Translations under genes and position numbers: made by a program
The notes under the pieces: model-generated
The model's database searches: none
Told to the model about the DNA's origin: nothing
What the model saw: only the letters and a program-made list of their open reading frames with translations
Part shown: in pieces, positions 9,878-18,229 of the stretch
Numbering within the stretch: position 1 is the stretch's first letter
How the letters are laid out: each line of letters opens with the position of its first letter
NCBI GenBank assembly: GCA_965276785.1
Contig: OZ255629.1
Coordinates: forward strand, 1,178,001 to 1,242,000
DNA: 64,000 nucleotides
DNA from: LMUY01 sp965276785
GTDB taxonomy: Bacteria > Pseudomonadota > Alphaproteobacteria > Acetobacterales > Acetobacteraceae
Direction: 5' to 3'

Positions 9878-11557
9878 ATGAACGAGCGCATCCAAGTCGG
9901 CCGCAAATGGCTGCGGGCGGAGACCAAGGCGGGCCGGCGCGCAACCCGCCCAGCCGTCCTGCTCGGCACCGCGGGGATCGCGCTGGCGGTGGCGCAGGCG
10001 TGGTGCGTTGCCGCTATCCTGGGCGCGGCCCTCAGCCGGCAGGCGCCGGCGGCAGGGTGGGCAGTGGCGGGCTTCGTCGCCGCCTCCGTGTTGCGGGCCG
10101 CGGCGTTGCTGCTGGCAGACCGGCGTGCGGCCGCGGCCGGCGCCGCCGCCCGGCAGCGGCTGCGGCGCGACGTGCTGGGGCGGTTGCTAGCGGCGGGCCC
10201 GGCCGTGCTGCGAGGGCAGCATTCCGCCGCACTCGCCACTACGGTGGTAGACCGGGTCGATGCGCTGGACGGGTTTTTCTCCCGCTGGCTGCCGACGGCC
10301 AGTCTCGCGATCATCGGGCCGCTGCTGATCCTGGTCTGCGTCGCGCTGGTGGACCCGGTGGGTGCGGCCATTCTCGGCGGGGCGGGACTGCTGGTGCCGG
10401 TGGCCCAGGCGGTCTCCGGCATCGGGGCGGCGGCTGCATCCCGCCGCCAACTCACGGCCTTGGCGCGGCTGCAAGCACGTTTTCTGGACCGGGTGCGCGG
10501 GATCTCGTCCATCGTGCTGGCCGGCCGCGCGGCCGATGAGGCCGCGGCGCTGGCCCGCGCCGCAGACGAACTGCGGCAGCGCACAATGCGCGTGTTGCGG
10601 GTGGCGTTCATCGCGTCGGCGGCACTCGACTGTGCGGCCGCCCTGGCGCTGGTGTTGCTGGCGGTCCGCTATGGCGCGGCCGCGGCGGCGCACCGGCTGG
10701 ACCCTGCCGTGGCGCTGTTCGCGCTGTTGCTGGTGCCGGAATTCTTTGCCCCGCTGCGCGCCTTCTCGGTCGCCTACCAGGACCGCTCGCATGCCACCGC
10801 CGCCGCCGAAGCTCTGGCCGCCGTGCCGCCTGCCGCAGCCCCTGCCGCCGACACTCCAGCAATCCGCACCGTGGCAGCGCGCGGCGTATCGCTGGCCTTT
10901 GAGAATGTCGGCTTTACCTGGGACGCCTCCCGCGGCCCCGCGCTGCAGGATGTAAGCTTCCGCGTGCCGGCCGGTGAGACGCTGGTGCTGGCCGGGCCGT
11001 CCGGCTCGGGCAAGTCCACTATCATTGAGTTGCTGCTGGGCTTCGTGCCGCCCGCATCGGGACGGATCCTGATCAATGGCGCCGATATCGCCAGCATCGT
11101 GCCGGCGGCGCTGATGCGGATGACCACGGCGATCGGGCAACGACCGGTGATCTTTGCCGGAACCATCCGCGACAACATCCGCTTCGCCCGCCCGGACGCG
11201 GCCGAGCGCGAGATTGAGGCTGCCGCGCACAATGCCCGGGTGAGCGCGTTTGCAGAGCGGCTGCCGGCCGGGTTGGACACGGCGGTCGGCGAGGGCGGGT
11301 TCGGCTTGTCGGGTGGGCAGGCGCAGCGGGTGGCGATCGCACGCGCCTTCCTCAAAAACGCACCGCTGCTGCTGCTCGACGAACCGACGGCCCATCTCGA
11401 CCCGATGACCGAGGGCGATGTGCTGGAGAGTCTGCGCCGGCTTGCGGTCGGCCGCACGGTGGTGATGGCCAGCCATTCGGCGGCCGCCCACAGCTTTGGC
11501 TCCCGCCGGTTGGATTTGCGCGATGGCCAGTTGGTGGCGGCGCGGGGGGCGGCATGA
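9878..11557 (+). CDS. cydD: Thiol reductant ABC exporter subunit CydD
   Basis: CydDC exports cysteine and glutathione to the periplasm and is needed for cytochrome bd and c assembly. This 559-residue half-transporter has about six membrane segments in residues 25-290 and an ATPase domain from about 330. The Walker A is GPSGSGKST with K379, the signature LSGGQAQRVAIARAF and the Walker B LLLLDEPTAHLD. It overlaps cydC by four bases (ATGA), as expected for subunits made in equal amount. No cydAB oxidase genes are in the window. The CydD assignment over CydC rests on its first position and general sequence character. Confidence 0.88.
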   Translation: MNERIQVGRKWLRAETKAGRRATRPAVLLGTAGIALAVAQAWCVAAILGAALSRQAPAAGWAVAGFVAASVLRAAALLLADRRAAAAGAAARQRLRRDVLGRLLAAGPAVLRGQHSAALATTVVDRVDALDGFFSRWLPTASLAIIGPLLILVCVALVDPVGAAILGGAGLLVPVAQAVSGIGAAAASRRQLTALARLQARFLDRVRGISSIVLAGRAADEAAALARAADELRQRTMRVLRVAFIASAALDCAAALALVLLAVRYGAAAAAHRLDPAVALFALLLVPEFFAPLRAFSVAYQDRSHATAAAEALAAVPPAAAPAADTPAIRTVAARGVSLAFENVGFTWDASRGPALQDVSFRVPAGETLVLAGPSGSGKSTIIELLLGFVPPASGRILINGADIASIVPAALMRMTTAIGQRPVIFAGTIRDNIRFARPDAAEREIEAAAHNARVSAFAERLPAGLDTAVGEGGFGLSGGQAQRVAIARAFLKNAPLLLLDEPTAHLDPMTEGDVLESLRRLAVGRTVVMASHSAAAHSFGSRRLDLRDGQLVAARGAA

Positions 11558-13206
11558 ACGACGTGAATTTGCGCGCGCTTGGCCGGGTGCTGTTGTTGTG
11601 GCGCCGGCAGTGGCCATGGCTCGGCTGGGGCATGCTGGTAGCGGTCGCCTCCGCGCTCACGGGCGCGGCGCTGTTGGCGCTGGCCGGGGCGCATGTCGCG
11701 GTGATGCTGCTCGGCGCGGCGGCTGGGGGTGCCGCGTTGTTGACGGTGCTGGGGCCACTGCGCGTCGTGCTGCGCTACAGCGAGCGGATGGTGACGCATG
11801 GCGCCACCTTCCGCGCCCTGGCGGATTTGCGGGTGTGGTTCTTCCGTGCGCTGGCGCGGCGCTCCGCCGGCGGGCTGGGCATGGCACGCTCCGGCGACGT
11901 GGCGGCCCGGCTGGTGGATGATGTGGAGACCTTGGACGGCCTCTACCTGCGCATCCTGGTGCCGCTTTCGGTTGCGGTGGTGCTGCTGCCGATCCTGCTT
12001 GTGTTGCTGATCGGATATGGCGGCGCGGTGCGCTGGGCGGGCCTGGCGGCTTGCGTGCTGTTCATCGTGGCCGCCTTTATAGCGCCGATGGCGGCGGCGG
12101 GGTTTGCCAGCCGCCACGGAGCGGAGGTGGCGGCGGCCACCGCGGCGCTGCGGGTCGCCGTGCTGGATGCATTGACGGGCTTGCGCGAAGTGCGGGTGTT
12201 CGCCGCCGAGGGCCGCATGCTCGAGCGGGCGGCGGTGTGCGACGCCGCGGCCCGGGCGGCGCAGCGGCGGCTCGCCGGACGGGGCTCGCTGGCGCAGGCA
12301 GGCGGCTTCCTGTGTGCCCAGGCCGCCATCCTTGCCATTCTGCTCAGCGCCGGGGCGCGCCCGGTGTTCGCAACCGCGGCGGTGTTCCTGCTGGTGGCGG
12401 CGTTCGAGGTGGCAGGCGGGCTGCCCCGCGCGGGCGCTTTGGCCGGGCACGCCGCCGCCGCTGCCAGCCGGGTGCTGGAAGCGGCATCGCCGCGCACCAG
12501 CGTCCCCGACCCGGCGCGGCCGGTTGAGCTGCCAGCCAGCACGGCGTTGCGCTTCGCCGGCGTGCATATGCGCTGGAGCCCGGACCAAGCGGTTCTGTTC
12601 GACGGCTTGACCTTGGAGGTGCCGCAAGGGGCCCGCGTGGCTATTCTCGGGCCGTCCGGCTCGGGCAAGTCCACGCTCGCCGGCTTGCTGCTCAAGCTCG
12701 TTGCCCCGTGCGCCGGAACGATCGAACTCGGTGGGGTCAACATCGCTCGCTTGGCGGCGGCCGACGTGCGCTCGCGCATCGGCTTTCTCTCGCAGGCCAC
12801 GCATCTGTTCGACGACACCATCCGGGCCAACCTGCTGCTCGGCCGCTCTGGCGCCGACGAGCCATCGCTGTGGCGCGCGCTGGACGAGGCCGAACTCAGC
12901 GAGTTCGTCCGCAGCCTGCCGGATGGGCTCGACACCTGGCTGGGCGAGGGCGGCGCCCGTGTCTCCGGCGGGCAAGGGCGGCGGATCGCGCTGGCCCGTG
13001 CCCTGCTGTCGGAGGCGCCTATCCTGGTCTTGGATGAGCCCTGCAGCGGGCTGGACGCGCAAACCGAGCGGCACTTCCTGCAAACGCTGAACGGCCTGGC
13101 GGAGGGGCGGACCTTGCTGCTGATCGCTCACCGCCTGACCGGGGTGGAGCGATTGGACCGCATCTGGCGACTCTCGCACGGTCGGGCTGTTGCCGCGGCT
13201 GCCTGA
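11554..13206 (+). CDS. cydC: Thiol reductant ABC exporter subunit CydC
   Basis: This is the partner half-transporter of CydD, 550 residues, with membrane segments in about residues 15-300 and an ATPase domain from about 335. The Walker A GPSGSGKST has K372. The signature is VSGGQGRRIALARALL and the Walker B ILVLDEPCSGLD, with the H-loop in LLIAHRLTG. The start overlaps the cydD stop by four bases. The 3' end overlaps the next gene, a methyltransferase, by 17 bases. Together with CydD it would form the heterodimer in the inner membrane. Confidence 0.88.
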   Translation: MNDVNLRALGRVLLLWRRQWPWLGWGMLVAVASALTGAALLALAGAHVAVMLLGAAAGGAALLTVLGPLRVVLRYSERMVTHGATFRALADLRVWFFRALARRSAGGLGMARSGDVAARLVDDVETLDGLYLRILVPLSVAVVLLPILLVLLIGYGGAVRWAGLAACVLFIVAAFIAPMAAAGFASRHGAEVAAATAALRVAVLDALTGLREVRVFAAEGRMLERAAVCDAAARAAQRRLAGRGSLAQAGGFLCAQAAILAILLSAGARPVFATAAVFLLVAAFEVAGGLPRAGALAGHAAAAASRVLEAASPRTSVPDPARPVELPASTALRFAGVHMRWSPDQAVLFDGLTLEVPQGARVAILGPSGSGKSTLAGLLLKLVAPCAGTIELGGVNIARLAAADVRSRIGFLSQATHLFDDTIRANLLLGRSGADEPSLWRALDEAELSEFVRSLPDGLDTWLGEGGARVSGGQGRRIALARALLSEAPILVLDEPCSGLDAQTERHFLQTLNGLAEGRTLLLIAHRLTGVERLDRIWRLSHGRAVAAAA

Positions 13207-14218
13207 GCCGCCCGCTGCGCTAAGTCTTCCGGCAGGCTACAGGCTGCCGGGCCTGATCACGGCGCTGTCCCCCGCGGACACCATGTTCCAAGGCGACGAC
13301 AACCATTACCTTCGGGTCGGCCTCTCCGCGCTCGACGTCATCGAGGTGGCCCTGGCAGGGGCCGAACCGCTGACGATCCTTGACCTGCCCTGCGGCTTCG
13401 GCCGGGTCACGCGGGTTCTGCGCGCCCGCTACCCGGCGGCCGCGATCACCGCCTGCGACCTCGACCGCCCCGCCGTCGACTTCACCGCGGCCACGTTCCT
13501 CGTGCGGCCAAGCTACTCCGAACCCAATTTTCGCGATCTTCGGCTCGAAACCTCGTTCGACCTGATTTGGGTGGGATCCTTGCTGACCCACCTGCCGGAG
13601 CACCAGACCCGTCAATTCCTGGATTTTGCCATCCGCCACATGGGGCCGCATACGCGCCTCGTGGTCACCAGTCACGGCGGCTATGTTGTGCAGCGGCTGC
13701 GAACGTTGACCACCTACGGGTTGAGCGAGCCGGCCGCCTGCGGGTTGCTCGCGGACTACCTGCTGCAGGGCTACGGCTACCGCGGCTACGACGGCGGCGC
13801 GGAGTATGGCATCTCGCTGATAGCTCCGGCTTGGTATCGCGCGTTGCTCGAGGGGAGCCCGCTCCGCTTGCAGTCCTATCACGAACGCGGCTGGGACGAG
13901 CATCAGGACGTGCTGGTGTTGTCCTTGGCCCCCGGGGCAGCAGGCGGCGCCTCCGCCCGGCCGTTCTTCGACATCAATTGCATCACTCCCCCGCTGCCTC
14001 CCGAGCAACAGGCCGAGCAAGACCGGTCGGGTGCCGCCTACTTCGACGAAGCTTGGTATTGCAACACCTTTGCCGATGTCGCCGCCGCCGTGCGCGCGGG
14101 CCTGTTTGCGTCGGGTCACGCCCATTTCCTGGCTCATGGCTGGAGGGAAGGCCGGCCGCCATTCGACCCGCAGCGCCGCTATCAGCCCCGGATGGCTGCA
14201 ACGGCATTGTATGATTGA
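13190..14218 (+). CDS. SAM-dependent methyltransferase with a C-terminal HF..HGW.EGR repeat
   Basis: The 342-residue protein has a class I methyltransferase core. Motif I is LDLPCGFGRVTRVL at about residues 64-77, the acidic loop is ITACDLDRPAV, and motif IV is FDLIWVGSLLTHLPEHQ. The last ~45 residues (YFDEAWYCNTFADVAAAVRA onward to HFLAHGWREGRPPFD) form a separate module. That type of module is appended to glycosyltransferases and other surface-related proteins in this bacterial group. The TTG start overlaps the end of cydC. ATG 13283 would cut into the conserved ALSPADTMF region, so it is unlikely. The substrate is unknown; a role in cell-surface carbohydrate or lipid modification is a guess from the C-terminal module. 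Confidence 0.75.
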   Translation: MPRLPEPPAALSLPAGYRLPGLITALSPADTMFQGDDNHYLRVGLSALDVIEVALAGAEPLTILDLPCGFGRVTRVLRARYPAAAITACDLDRPAVDFTAATFLVRPSYSEPNFRDLRLETSFDLIWVGSLLTHLPEHQTRQFLDFAIRHMGPHTRLVVTSHGGYVVQRLRTLTTYGLSEPAACGLLADYLLQGYGYRGYDGGAEYGISLIAPAWYRALLEGSPLRLQSYHERGWDEHQDVLVLSLAPGAAGGASARPFFDINCITPPLPPEQQAEQDRSGAAYFDEAWYCNTFADVAAAVRAGLFASGHAHFLAHGWREGRPPFDPQRRYQPRMAATALYD

Positions 14219-14270
14219 CGGGGCTCCCGGGCGCGGGGCAGTTAGCCTGGCGACCACACGGAGTTCCTCA

Positions 14271-14651
14271 ATGCGCCGCGTCCTGTTCGGCTTCTGCCTG
14301 CTTGCCATGTCTGCGTGCGCCGGGCAGGAGCCGGATCGTAGCTATCCCGTGTTCTTCACCCCGTTTTCCTCCCAGCTCGACGCGCCGGCTTCGGCCATCG
14401 TCGCCAACGCCGCCGCCGTGGCCAAGCGCTACCCGGACGCCGCGGTGCGCGTAGTGGGTTTTGCCGACCCGGTCAGCGGCCCGGTCGATAACGGCGCATT
14501 GTCACAGGCGCGGGCGAACGTGGTCAGCACCGAACTGATCAGGGATGGCGTCAGCGGCAGCCGGGTCATCACCAAAGCCGCCGGCGTACCCTCGGACAGC
14601 CAGCCCGGCGTGAAGGACCGGCGCGCCGAGATCGACATTGACCTGCCCTGA
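14271..14651 (+). CDS. Small OmpA-like lipoprotein
   Basis: The 126-residue product starts with a lipoprotein signal, MRRVLFGFCLLAMSACAGQ, with C17 as the likely lipidated residue although Met at -3 is not the commonest choice. The rest resembles an OmpA C-terminal peptidoglycan-binding domain: VFFTPFSSQLD, then VRVVGFADPVSGP, LSQARANVVSTELI and a final RRAEIDIDLP. The usual Asp and Arg that hold diaminopimelate are partly present. It probably anchors the outer membrane to peptidoglycan. ATG 14271 is used because it opens the signal peptide; the same frame is open further upstream, but that overlaps the preceding gene. Confidence 0.75.
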   Translation: MRRVLFGFCLLAMSACAGQEPDRSYPVFFTPFSSQLDAPASAIVANAAAVAKRYPDAAVRVVGFADPVSGPVDNGALSQARANVVSTELIRDGVSGSRVITKAAGVPSDSQPGVKDRRAEIDIDLP

Positions 14652-14675
14652 CCATGCCGGACAGTCTGACGGTTC

Positions 14676-14780
14676 TGGAGCCTGATCGCTTCAGGTTGGA
14701 TCGACCTGAAGCGTGAATCAGCCTCCCAAACAAAGAGCAAGAGTATGAGCGCTTCGCCTACTAGAAGCGATCATGCTCTG
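14676..14780 (+). mobile_element. 105-bp MITE-like element, copy 1 (inside the recQ 5' region)
   Basis: This is copy 1 of a four-copy element. The ends are imperfect inverted repeats (GAGCCTGATCGCTTC near the left, GAAGCGATCATGCTC near the right). An internal hairpin lies near the left end, where GCTTCAGGT is mirrored downstream as ACCTGAAGC. Bases TG flank both ends. Removing the element with one TG restores an open frame from ATG 14654 into recQ. The element supplies the ATG at 14745 that recQ now has to use. Confidence 0.85.
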
Positions 14781-16586
14781 GACAGCCCGCACGACATCCT
14801 TCGCCGGGTGTTCGGCTTCCCGGCGTTCCGCGGCTTGCAGGCCGACGCGGTGACGCATGTGACGGCGGGAGGCGATGCGCTGGTGCTGATGCCGACCGGC
14901 GGCGGCAAGAGCGTCTGCTACCAAGTGCCGGCACTGGCGCGGCCCGGCGTGGCGCTGGTGGTCTCGCCGCTGATCGCGCTGATGGACGACCAGGTGGCGG
15001 CGCTGCGCCAATTGGGCGTGTCGGCCGGGGCGCTGCATTCCGAGGTCGATCCCGACGATGCCTCCCGCACCTCGCGCGCGCTGGCCGATGGCACGCTGGA
15101 CCTGCTCTACGTCTCCCCCGAACGCCTGATGACACCAGGCACGCTGGAGCGGCTGTGGCGGCAGGAAGTGGCCTTGATCGCGGTGGACGAGGCGCATTGC
15201 GTGTCGGCCTGGGGACATGAGTTCCGGCCGGAATACCGCGCGTTGCGGCGGTTGCGGCAGGATTTCCCCGGCGTGCCGCGCATCGCGCTCACCGCCACCG
15301 CCGACCGGCGCACGCGCGACGACATCCTGCAGGCGCTGGACATGCCGACCGCCGCGGTGTTCGCCGCCAGTTTTCACCGCGCCAACCTGCACATCGCGGC
15401 CGCGGCCAAAATCGGCGAAATGGCGCAATTAAGCGCGTTCCTGAAGACCCATCCCGGCGAAACCGGCATCGTCTATTGCGGCAGCCGCTCCAAGACCGAG
15501 CGCGTGGCTGCCAGCCTGCGGGCGGACCGGCACACCGCCATCGGGTTCCACGCCGGGCTGGCGCCGCTGGAGAAGCGGGTGGCGCTGCAGCGCTTCCGCT
15601 CCGGCGAGGCGGTGATCATGGTGGCCACCATCGCGTTCGGCATGGGCATCGACCGGCCCGACGTGCGCTTCGTGGTGCACCTGGACATGCCGGACAGCCC
15701 GGAAAGCTACTACCAGCAGATCGGCCGCGCCGGGCGGGACGGTGAGCGCGCCGATACGTTGCTGTTATATGGCGGCGAGGACATCGTGCGGGCGCGGCAC
15801 TGGCTCGACCAGTCCAACGCGCCGGACGCCGAGAAGCGGGTGCGGGCCGCCCGGCTAGAGGCGATGATCGGGCTGACCGAGACGCCCGAGTGCCGCACCA
15901 CCGGGCTGCTGGCCTGGTTCGGCGAGACGCTGCCGGAGCCCTGCGGCCACTGCGACACCTGCGCCAACCCGGCGCGCATGTTCGACGGCACGGTGGCGGC
16001 GCAGAAGGTGCTGTCGGCGATCTACCGCACCGGGCAGATGTTCGGCGCCTTGCACATCACCGCCGTGCTGCGCGGCCAGCGCACCCCGATGGTGGAGAAG
16101 CACGCGCATGACCGGCTGCCAACCTGGGGCGCGGGCGCCGACCAGCCGGAGAGTTTCTGGCGCGGCGTGATCCGGCAATTGGTGGCCATCGGCGCCCTGC
16201 AGCGAGGCGCAGGCGACCGCCCCGGCCTGGCGCTGGTCGCCGACCGTGCCCGCCCGATCCTGCGCGGCGAGGCCACCGTCATGCTGCGCGAGGAGGCGGC
16301 GGACCCGCTGGCCGGCCGCCCGCGCGACCGCAAGCTGGCCCGCGCCGCCGCGCCGCCGCTGCCGGCAGAAGGCGGCCCGTTCGAAGCGCTGCGCGCCTGG
16401 CGGACGGCCGAGGCGCACACGCAGGGCGTGCCGGCTTACGTGATCTTCCCCGATACCGTGCTACGCGACCTGGCCGCAGCCGCACCGGCTTCGCTGGCCG
16501 ATTTGGCGCAGGTCAAGGGTGTCGGCGCGTTCAAGCTGCAGCGCTACGGCAGTGCGGTGTTGCGCGTGATCGCGGAGGCAGCATGA
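14745..16586 (+). CDS. recQ: ATP-dependent DNA helicase RecQ
   Basis: RecQ unwinds DNA 3' to 5' in recombination and repair. The 613-residue protein has Walker A MPTGGGKSVCYQVPAL with K55, the DEAH box VDEAHCVSAWGHEF at 148-151, and helicase motif VI near YYQQIGRAGRDGE. The zinc-binding domain includes PCGHCDTCANP, then a winged helix, and a C-terminal HRDC domain ends the protein. The first 12 codons (MSASPTRSDHAL) are encoded by a 105-bp MITE-like element. The ancestral start was probably ATG 14654, which now runs into a stop after 20 codons. The stop overlaps the next gene's ATG. Function is probably kept because the helicase core is intact. Confidence 0.95.
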   Translation: MSASPTRSDHALDSPHDILRRVFGFPAFRGLQADAVTHVTAGGDALVLMPTGGGKSVCYQVPALARPGVALVVSPLIALMDDQVAALRQLGVSAGALHSEVDPDDASRTSRALADGTLDLLYVSPERLMTPGTLERLWRQEVALIAVDEAHCVSAWGHEFRPEYRALRRLRQDFPGVPRIALTATADRRTRDDILQALDMPTAAVFAASFHRANLHIAAAAKIGEMAQLSAFLKTHPGETGIVYCGSRSKTERVAASLRADRHTAIGFHAGLAPLEKRVALQRFRSGEAVIMVATIAFGMGIDRPDVRFVVHLDMPDSPESYYQQIGRAGRDGERADTLLLYGGEDIVRARHWLDQSNAPDAEKRVRAARLEAMIGLTETPECRTTGLLAWFGETLPEPCGHCDTCANPARMFDGTVAAQKVLSAIYRTGQMFGALHITAVLRGQRTPMVEKHAHDRLPTWGAGADQPESFWRGVIRQLVAIGALQRGAGDRPGLALVADRARPILRGEATVMLREEAADPLAGRPRDRKLARAAAPPLPAEGGPFEALRAWRTAEAHTQGVPAYVIFPDTVLRDLAAAAPASLADLAQVKGVGAFKLQRYGSAVLRVIAEAA

Positions 16587-17437
16587 GCGGTCCGATCCCG
16601 TTCCAGGCCGGGCGCTTCCGCTCGGCGGCGGCGCACTACCTGCAGGGGCGTCCGGCCTATTCCGGCAGGCTGATCGCGACCGTGGCCCAACTCTGCGGCT
16701 TGGATGGCCGCGGCGCCCTGCTCGACCTCGGCTGCGGCCCCGCCCAACTCGCCCGCGCTTTGCGGCCCTATGTGGCCAGCGCCCTGGGCATCGACCCGGA
16801 ACCCGAGATGCTGGCGCTGGCCCGGCAAATGACCGACGCTGCCGGCCTTGCTGTCGAGTTCCGCGCGGGCAGTTCGCAGGATCTGGCGCCGAGCATGGGG
16901 CCGTTCCGCCTGGTCACCATCGGCCGGGCGTTCCACTGGATGGACCGACCCGAGACCGCCCGGCGGCTCGACGCCTTGCTCGAGCCCGGCGGCGCACTGG
17001 TGCTGTTCCAGGACAGCCACCCCGAAGTGCCGGACAACGCCTGGCGCGTGGACTACCGCGCCATCCTGGAGCGAGCGACCGGTGCCGCGCAACGCCAGCC
17101 CTGGCGCCGCCCTGATTGGGTCAAGCACGAGGCGGTGCTGCTCGACTCGCCGCTTTGCGCGCTGCGCCGGGTGGGCGCCATCGAGCGGCGCCGCACCCCG
17201 AAGGCCGCTTTGCTCGATCGGGCGCTCTCCATGTCCGGAAGCACGCGGGCGGAATTAGGCGAGTGCGAAGTCACGCGGCTGAAGCAAAATCTGGACGCTT
17301 TGCTTCAGACCGTGACGGTGGCTGGGATGGTCACGGAGGTGATCGAGACGACCGCGCTGATCGCGCAGCGCCCGGATGACCTTGACCGCGCCAGCCAGGA
17401 TGCGCATGGTCCCGCCGCGAATTCGCCCGCCCTTTAG
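16583..17437 (+). CDS. Class I SAM-dependent methyltransferase
   Basis: This 284-residue protein has a UbiE/Methyltransf_11-like fold. Motif I is LLDLGCGPAQLARAL near residues 47-61, the acidic residue is in ALGIDPEPEMLALA, and motif IV is FRLVTIGRAFHWMD. The HWMD element is common in SAM-dependent methyltransferases of unknown small-molecule substrate. The ATG overlaps the recQ stop (ATGA), so the pair is probably co-transcribed. The C-terminal ~90 residues are variable. I cannot assign a substrate. Confidence 0.8.
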   Translation: MSGPIPFQAGRFRSAAAHYLQGRPAYSGRLIATVAQLCGLDGRGALLDLGCGPAQLARALRPYVASALGIDPEPEMLALARQMTDAAGLAVEFRAGSSQDLAPSMGPFRLVTIGRAFHWMDRPETARRLDALLEPGGALVLFQDSHPEVPDNAWRVDYRAILERATGAAQRQPWRRPDWVKHEAVLLDSPLCALRRVGAIERRRTPKAALLDRALSMSGSTRAELGECEVTRLKQNLDALLQTVTVAGMVTEVIETTALIAQRPDDLDRASQDAHGPAANSPAL

Positions 17438-17449
17438 CAGAGACTGTCC

Positions 17450-17617
17450 ATGGCCAAGAGCAACACCGTTCAGATCCGTCTCGTCTCCACCGCCGATACC
17501 GGCTTCTTCTACGTCACGAAAAAGAACGCCCGCTCGGCGACTGGCAAGCTGGAGCTGCGCAAATACGACCCGGTCGCCCGCAAGCACGTCGCGTTTAAAG
17601 AAGCCAAAATCAAGTAA
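17450..17617 (+). CDS. rpmG: 50S ribosomal protein L33
   Basis: The 55-residue product begins MAKSNTVQIRLVSTADTGFF and continues with YVTKKNARS and LELRKYDPVARKHVAFKEAK. This is the L33 fold without the zinc-binding cysteines, the usual form in alphaproteobacteria. The size equals that of the family. It is too short for many gene callers. It follows the methyltransferase by 12 bases on the same strand, and is convergent with the secreted-protein gene at 17679-18089. Confidence 0.96.
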   Translation: MAKSNTVQIRLVSTADTGFFYVTKKNARSATGKLELRKYDPVARKHVAFKEAKIK

Positions 17618-17678
17618 TACCAACCGCCACATGCTATGACCCTTGCGTCAATGCATCGTCATCGCAAGCAACCGCCGC

Positions 17679-18089
17679 CTACGACAGCCGCTCGGGCCGG
17701 CCGCTATGGCGGTCCATGGCAAAGTGGGCGATCGCAGTGCCGTCCGGCGTGGCAATGGCGAACAGCACGCGATCGGGCTCTTCCGACACCTCGGTGATCT
17801 TCCAACTGTGATTGCCGTTGAACAGCAGGAACGCCTCGGCGATCGTCTGCACGTCAGCACCGCTGAGCGCCCGGTCCGGGGCAGGGTAAATCAAGGCGAA
17901 TTGCCGCATCCGGCGCATCCCGTCGCCGTGATGCATCATTTCCTCCCGCATCCCTCCCATCGGGCCGCCGGGCGGGTGCATGCCATCCGCCATCGGCGGC
18001 GGCGCTGACGGCGCGGGCTGCGCCCCGGCCGCGACGCCGCCTGCGAGAATGGCGCTCGTCACCGCTGCAACAATGATCCCCTGACGCAT
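17679..18089 (-). CDS. Secreted protein of unknown function
   Basis: I do not recognise this 136-residue product. It has a clear signal peptide (MRQGIIVAAVTSAILAGGVA, cleavage near AGA-QP), a low-complexity Pro/Met/Gly/His region with MHPPGGPMGGMREEMMHHG at about 35-55, and then a small globular part ending in ATPDGTAIAHFAMDRHS. The Met- and His-rich segment could bind copper or another metal, which is only an inference. ATG 18089 has a GGGGA ribosome site 10 bases upstream. It is divergent from an OmpR-type regulator gene with a 140-base shared control region, so it is a likely target of that regulator. Confidence 0.7.
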   Translation of the reverse strand: MRQGIIVAAVTSAILAGGVAAGAQPAPSAPPPMADGMHPPGGPMGGMREEMMHHGDGMRRMRQFALIYPAPDRALSGADVQTIAEAFLLFNGNHSWKITEVSEEPDRVLFAIATPDGTAIAHFAMDRHSGRPERLS

Positions 18090-18161
18090 GGTGTGTGGTC
18101 CCCCAGAGCTTATCCTTGGGATGGCTTCTAGCCGCAGCGAGGCGTCCGGCCTGCTGCGAAG

Positions 18162-18178
18162 TGCAACCAATTGCAACC
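18162..18178. promoter_or_regulatory. Candidate OmpR-family operator
   Basis: Two TGCAACC direct repeats at 18162-18168 and 18172-18178 are separated by 3 bases, so the centres are 10 bases apart, one helical turn. OmpR/PhoB-type regulators bind tandem half-sites of this kind. The site lies between the divergent secreted-protein gene (18089) and the response regulator gene (18230). Confidence 0.35.
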
Positions 18179-18229
18179 CGGTCGCCGAAAACCTCACGCC
18201 TTGGCAGCGATGGCACTACATTGCCCGGC

